Positions 14,277-17,983 of a stretch of DNA of 17,983 bases are shown in pieces. This DNA is from an uncultured Clostridia bacterium (lineage in GTDB: Bacteria; Bacillota; Clostridia; Christensenellales; CAG-314). The translations under genes were made by a program, and so were the position numbers. The notes below the pieces were generated by a model, which saw only the letters and a program-made list of their open reading frames with translations, had not been told where the DNA came from and searched no databases. The DNA lies in NCBI GenBank assembly GCA_934177025.1, contig CAKPPA010000005.1:1-17983 (forward strand), in the 5' to 3' direction. How positions within the stretch are numbered: position 1 is the stretch's first letter; each line of letters starts with the position of its first letter.

Positions 14277-15491
14277 TTACTTCCGAAAAGAAAAAATATC
14301 GTCCGCATCCGGTGCGCGGAAAACATTCGATTGCTTGACTTCCGGCGTGCCGAGATAGGAATTTTTTACCAATTTTTTGTAGTACAACACGACAAATATC
14401 AAGGCCGCTACGAGTAGAACCCCCAAAATCGCACCCGACCACACGGTAGAGTACCAAAAGCGCGGAATCATTTCCGAACGGGCATTTGTCATAACGGGCA
14501 AAAAGTCCGCCGACGTGAACGCATTGAGTAGCGTTTGCGACACCGTTTCCATTTTGTTGACGAATTCGATGCCGTACAACCGTTTCAGGCTTTCCACCGA
14601 ATCCTTCGAAGTGTGTAAAATGTGCTCCGCGCGGTCGCTTTCCACGTAGCCGGCATAGCCGGACTGCCAATTTCCGCTGAAGAAGAAGGCGGTCGGAATG
14701 CCTTGCGCTTTGAAGGAGCTGTGATCGCTTGCCTGCCCGTTGTGATAAAAGGAAGTTTCGGGATAGCCGTAGCCGTAAAGCAATGCGGTGGCACGCTTGT
14801 TGAGCGGGGAGGTTTTGACAAAGCCCGTCGACACCCCGTTGGACGCATTTGCCAAAAAGGTTTCGTAATTCGTGGCTTTATCCTGCCCGTACACGTAAAG
14901 ATACTCGCCGCAAGCAACTGTGTCGACATTAATCATAACCAACGTGTTATCCCGTTCGCTTTGCGTCATTTTGCTTGCATAAAAGGCACTGCCACGTAGC
15001 CCGGGCTCCTCGCCGTCGAAAAACACGACGACTAAATTAAACGGATAGTCCCTGCCGACGGATTGTTTGGCAACGTTTAACACGGTAGCAACACCGCTGC
15101 CGTTGTCCAACGCGCCCAAACTGCCGGTTTTTGCGGCGTTGTCGTAATGTGCGCCTAAAATAACGTCCTTTTTGTTCGGATCGTAAGCGTGTTTGGCAAT
15201 TAAGTTGACGCCCGTCCGTTCCTCCTCCTCATAAAACAAAAAGGATTGTTTGGTCAATTCGTTCGCCGTGTAGCCAAACTCAATGAGTTTTTGCTCCAGC
15301 CAAACTTCCGCATCCACGGTGCCTTTGCTCCCCGCAAAGCGGTAAGGATGCTTTTCCTCAAACTCTGCCAAAAGGCGATACGTTTCGTAATCGTCGTAGG
15401 AAGCACTTGTAGTCGCTTCCGCGGCGGACACGGAAGGAATTGCGAAAAACAAACAAAATACCGCCATGAAAACGGCAAAAAACTTTTTCAT
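14277..15491 (-). CDS. M28 family metallopeptidase, exported and membrane-anchored
   Basis: Probable zinc-dependent aminopeptidase acting outside the cytoplasmic membrane. The 404-residue protein begins MKKFFAVFMAVFCLFFAIPSVSAAEA, a clear signal peptide. The M28 domain shows the full metal set: GAHYDN with H115, ALDNGSG with bridging D129, FDGEEPG with E161 (base) and E162, INVDTVA with D190, and LHTSKDS with H293. Near the C-terminus, residues 348-370 form a membrane helix (WSGAILGVLLVAALIFVVLY), followed by YKKLVKN and a 30-residue polar tail probably in the cytoplasm. The ATG at 15489-15491 is chosen because it overlaps the preceding stop as ATGA and has GGGAGG 6 bases upstream; an earlier in-frame start would place residues before the signal peptide. 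The natural substrates are unknown. Confidence 0.92.
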   Translation of the reverse strand: MKKFFAVFMAVFCLFFAIPSVSAAEATTSASYDDYETYRLLAEFEEKHPYRFAGSKGTVDAEVWLEQKLIEFGYTANELTKQSFLFYEEEERTGVNLIAKHAYDPNKKDVILGAHYDNAAKTGSLGALDNGSGVATVLNVAKQSVGRDYPFNLVVVFFDGEEPGLRGSAFYASKMTQSERDNTLVMINVDTVACGEYLYVYGQDKATNYETFLANASNGVSTGFVKTSPLNKRATALLYGYGYPETSFYHNGQASDHSSFKAQGIPTAFFFSGNWQSGYAGYVESDRAEHILHTSKDSVESLKRLYGIEFVNKMETVSQTLLNAFTSADFLPVMTNARSEMIPRFWYSTVWSGAILGVLLVAALIFVVLYYKKLVKNSYLGTPEVKQSNVFRAPDADDIFSFRK

Positions 15492-16027
15492 ACCATTCCT
15501 CCCAACAAAAGATTTATGCACGACACCGCATAGTACACCAAAACGGGGATTGCAATGAGTTTAAACACAAAAGGTGCGGTTTTGTCGTTGAGGTAGTACT
15601 TTTTCAGCATGCGGAAATAGAAAAAGAACATTATTGCCGTCGCAACGAAATCCACCAAAATTGCGCCGAAGGAATATGCCACCGGCGAAATCATGAAAAT
15701 CAAATTCACTGCCCCTACCGCAAAATTACGGAAGCACAGGTACACCAACAAAAGCAGTATGCCTTCGCTTTGCGGAATGACGTAAAGATTCATAAGTCGC
15801 AATCCGAACCGAAACACCAACCGCCAAATTAATTCCGCAAACACGGCGGAAAACAAGCCGATGCCCAAAAACACCCAAATATTGTACGGCACCGCACCGA
15901 GCGCTACCGCAAAGTAATTCAACGTACTGTCGATTGCAAACAACTGCGCAAACGTGGTGGTTAAAAAGAAGAAAATGCGCGTGATCCAAATCGACAAGGA
16001 ATAATTACGTTTTAGTTTTTCGATCAT
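15488..16027 (-). CDS. Multi-pass membrane protein, unknown function
   Basis: A 179-residue hydrophobic protein starting MIEKLKRNYSLSIWITRIFFFLTT. About five membrane helices can be drawn: near residues 10-32, 35-65, 80-100, 102-138 (long, perhaps two) and 150-176. No catalytic motif stands out. The ATG at 16025-16027 has AAGGAG about 6 bases upstream and lies 8 bases after the holA stop; an upstream in-frame start would run into holA. The stop overlaps the M28 peptidase start as ATGA, so the two proteins are probably translated in step and may act together at the membrane. It resembles small YIP1-like membrane proteins in general appearance, but I do not claim the family. Confidence 0.8.
   Translation of the reverse strand: MIEKLKRNYSLSIWITRIFFFLTTTFAQLFAIDSTLNYFAVALGAVPYNIWVFLGIGLFSAVFAELIWRLVFRFGLRLMNLYVIPQSEGILLLLVYLCFRNFAVGAVNLIFMISPVAYSFGAILVDFVATAIMFFFYFRMLKKYYLNDKTAPFVFKLIAIPVLVYYAVSCINLLLGGMV
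15498..15503 (-). promoter_or_regulatory. Ribosome binding site deciding the M28 peptidase start
   Basis: GGGAGG on the minus strand, 6 bases before the ATG at 15489-15491. It lies inside the 3' end of the upstream membrane protein gene. Together with the ATGA overlap it rules for the start that opens directly with the signal peptide. Confidence 0.8.
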
Positions 16028-16035
16028 ACTTCTCC

Positions 16036-16998
16036 TTACAAATTCAGTAATTTCATCACAAGGACGTTGAGTGCGGTTTGCGCTTTCCACACGCCCGTTT
16101 TACAGTTTTCGTCCGCTTCGGCGCACAAGTCCAAGGCACGTTTCAGTTTTACCGCACGGAAGCCCTGCGCCGTTTCGCGCGCTTTTACAATCGCGTACTC
16201 CTTGACTTTTAACAGCGCACTTAATTCCTTTAAGGATAAGTCCGACGCAATGACGTAAAACATCCGACGAAAGGAGGAGTAAATCGTGCCCATAAGGAAA
16301 ATCGGATCCTCGCCGCGCTCCGTCAGGTTTTTTAAAATCGCAAACGCTTCCGCCGTGTTTTTGGCGGCAATGGCGTTCGTCAACTCGAACACGCGATACT
16401 CCGCATCCTTGTTGACTAACGTTTCAATCCATTCCTGCGTGATTTCCTCCGCCGGTATGGCGCAAAGTTTTTGCACTTCCGTCGAAATGCGCGTCATGTC
16501 CTGCCGACAGTATTCCGAAAGGCGTTTTGCGTCGCTCCATGCAATGCGCTTTTCCGCTTTGCGGCATTCGTTAACAATCCATTTTTCGATGACGACTTCG
16601 TCCAATCCGGCGCAATCGATCCACGTCAAACCTTTCCATTTCGGCATTTCCGTTGCGGAAGAATTGACAAAAATCAGCAGTGTTTCCTTCACCGGCTGAC
16701 GAAGGTAATCCTCCCAAAGCGATTTGCTTTTGGCATCCGCCTTGATATCCTTTCCGATGACCAGCCGTTTTTTCGAAAGGACGGGCAACACTTCGCACGC
16801 CAAAAGAACGTCCGCAAACGATTGCTCCTCCGAAAAAAACGCCTCGTTCCATTCGGGCAACGGTACGTCCGCCTTTTTTCGGATCATGTTCAGTGCGCTT
16901 TCACGCAAAAACGCATCCTCCCCTTCGATGACGAACGCAGGCGTTTCCTCCAAAAACGAAGGACGATTTAACTGAAGTTTTAATTCCGAAAACTTCAT
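16036..16998 (-). CDS. holA: DNA polymerase III delta subunit
   Basis: Part of the clamp loader that places the sliding clamp on DNA; delta opens the clamp. The 320 residues match the usual length. The pattern is that of HolA: an N-terminal segment PAFVIEGEDAFLRESALNMI, a middle region VLPVLSKKRLVIGKDIK near 71-87, LLIFVNSS near 107-114, and the helical C-terminal part EYRVFELTNAIAAKNTAEAFAILKNLTERGEDPIFLMGTIYSSFRRMFYV near 200-250. HolA lacks the Walker motifs, and none are seen here. A GGAGG site precedes the ATG. It begins 16 bases after the comEC stop, the standard comEC-holA order in Bacillota. Confidence 0.94.
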   Translation of the reverse strand: MKFSELKLQLNRPSFLEETPAFVIEGEDAFLRESALNMIRKKADVPLPEWNEAFFSEEQSFADVLLACEVLPVLSKKRLVIGKDIKADAKSKSLWEDYLRQPVKETLLIFVNSSATEMPKWKGLTWIDCAGLDEVVIEKWIVNECRKAEKRIAWSDAKRLSEYCRQDMTRISTEVQKLCAIPAEEITQEWIETLVNKDAEYRVFELTNAIAAKNTAEAFAILKNLTERGEDPIFLMGTIYSSFRRMFYVIASDLSLKELSALLKVKEYAIVKARETAQGFRAVKLKRALDLCAEADENCKTGVWKAQTALNVLVMKLLNL

Positions 16999-17014
16999 CT
17001 TACCTCCGAAAAAG

Positions 17015-17983
17015 TCAAACTTTAATGATTATTGTACCATTTTTTTCGTATAAAGTAAAGTTTCCGTGTCGCTTCGCGGAATAAATTTCCTTTGCGCGCG
17101 TGCGCTGACTTGTGAACACATTTTCGTGCGGAAAGAAAAACTTTACTTCCTCGGCGCGGTCGCTACACCACACCGTGGTTACCCCTTGCGGCAAAAGCAA
17201 CGGAAGGCAGGCAACACTTGCACTTTGTAACGGAGTGAGTAGCAACGTTTTGAGCGTTGTTTGCCCGACGTACTTGCCGTAATAACGCGTTCCGTACCGC
17301 AAAAACCGCAATTCCGTACCGTAGGAACGGTAAGGCTGATTGTCCGGCAGTATTAGAATTTTTTCCTTGAGTTCCGGAAAGGCTGCCGTTACGTCGGTAT
17401 GCGGGATTTTTCGCACCACGATTTTTTCAAACCGAAACAAGTTTTCGGTCATTACCGTTTTTAAACCCTCGGTCGGCACCAATTCGTCCGTAAACCACAC
17501 GACGTTGTCGCACGCATAGGAACCGAGCAAGGCATCCAATTCCTCGGCATCGGCGGTCGTTTTTAATTCCGAAACGCAAACGGCACCCTCGGCGGAGAAA
17601 AACACTTGATTTCCGCTTTCCATAAGATACGCCGTTTCCGTTTGCTTCATCGGCTTTAAGGACACATAGGAAGTCACGACAAACAAAAGTGCCAACACGC
17701 CTGCCGTGTAACGGCGAGATTTGCCTTTTAGCATGACAAAGCCGCCAAGGAAAAACAAAAGGACGAAAAACACCAAAATTCCGACGCCCAACGAACCGAT
17801 TTTTACTTCCGACAAATGCGAACCCGCGGCAAACGACGCAAGCGCATACATTCGGCGGTAAATCCACGTGACGACGCCGGACAAAAAGCCGAGCCCCGGA
17901 ATTACCGTAGCCCACCCGAGGAGAAACAGCACCGAGGACACGGGAACCGCAATTAAATTACTGAAAAATCCGGCGAAGGATAC
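17015..17983 (-). CDS. comEC: ComEC/Rec2-type DNA uptake channel, C-terminal part, with degenerate MBL-like domain
   Basis: The frame is open to the right edge of the window (no start codon needed there), giving 322 residues of a larger protein. The first part, SNLIAVPVSSVLFLLGW followed by membrane helices and YRRMYALASF, matches the end of the ComEC competence domain, which forms the inner-membrane channel for single-stranded DNA. After the last helices a soluble region of about 200 residues stands where most members have a metallo-beta-lactamase-like nuclease domain. Here the DVGQGD opening and the HxHxDH metal motif are missing: the aligned stretch reads ACDNVVWFTDELVP. The ending FTLYEKNGTIIIKV still recalls the normal final strands. 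Neighbourhood with holA supports the assignment. Confidence 0.85.
   Translation of the reverse strand, partial: VSFAGFFSNLIAVPVSSVLFLLGWATVIPGLGFLSGVVTWIYRRMYALASFAAGSHLSEVKIGSLGVGILVFFVLLFFLGGFVMLKGKSRRYTAGVLALLFVVTSYVSLKPMKQTETAYLMESGNQVFFSAEGAVCVSELKTTADAEELDALLGSYACDNVVWFTDELVPTEGLKTVMTENLFRFEKIVVRKIPHTDVTAAFPELKEKILILPDNQPYRSYGTELRFLRYGTRYYGKYVGQTTLKTLLLTPLQSASVACLPLLLPQGVTTVWCSDRAEEVKFFFPHENVFTSQRTRAKEIYSAKRHGNFTLYEKNGTIIIKV

Noticed and set aside
15492..15521. Ten-residue N-terminal extension of the M28 peptidase (start MHKSFVGRNG)
   Set aside because: It would place polar residues before the signal peptide and covers the GGGAGG ribosome binding site of the ATGA-coupled start.
1..17983. 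Frequent TTCCGCC/GGCGGAA words, considered as DNA uptake sequences because comEC is present
   Set aside because: They mostly fall in one reading register as Ala-Glu codon pairs (GCG GAA) in minus-strand genes and show no hairpin pairing, so codon preference explains them.

Overview
This window reads as the chromosome of a member of the Bacillota (Firmicutes). The signs are strong AGGAGG-type ribosome binding sites, the sepF, lspA-rluD and comEC-holA neighbourhoods, PyrR attenuation of pyrimidine synthesis, and the PyrK/PyrD (class 1B) dihydroorotate dehydrogenase. The long (about 300 aa) PyrF type points away from Bacilli and towards Clostridia or Negativicutes. Base composition looks close to 50% G+C by eye, and genus cannot be decided from this sequence alone.

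Layout. Bases 1-590 hold the 3' end of rqcH on the plus strand. Everything else is on the minus strand and is read from high to low coordinates in two blocks. The first block (17983 to 10996) is: comEC (3' part only), holA, a five-helix membrane protein of unknown function, a membrane-anchored M28 metallopeptidase, a RimK-like ATP-grasp ligase, yggS, a very short sepF, lspA and an rluD-type pseudouridine synthase. Genes are packed with gaps of 0-17 bases or short overlaps.

Between rluD and pyrR (10828-10995) lies a complete pyrimidine attenuator. It consists of a promoter just after the rluD stop, a PyrR-binding anti-antiterminator hairpin, an antiterminator, and a strong intrinsic terminator just before the pyrR ribosome binding site. 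The second block (10827 to 582) is pyrR-pyrB-pyrC-pyrF-carA-carB-pyrK-pyrD followed by two small membrane proteins. Together these enzymes make OMP's precursor orotate from bicarbonate, glutamine and aspartate (carAB, pyrB, pyrC, pyrD/K), and convert OMP to UMP (pyrF). The orotate phosphoribosyltransferase gene pyrE and a uracil permease gene are not in the operon. Most junctions are ATGA or other short overlaps, so translation is probably coupled along the chain.

No tRNA, rRNA, CRISPR, insertion sequence, prophage or other mobile element is visible, and no gene-free stretch exceeds about 170 bases. The least ordinary items are the degenerate C-terminal domain of ComEC, the 95-residue SepF, the membrane protein / M28 peptidase / ATP-grasp cassette, and the pair of small membrane proteins at the tail of the pyr operon. 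Most of the window is conserved housekeeping sequence and no clearly new system is evident.
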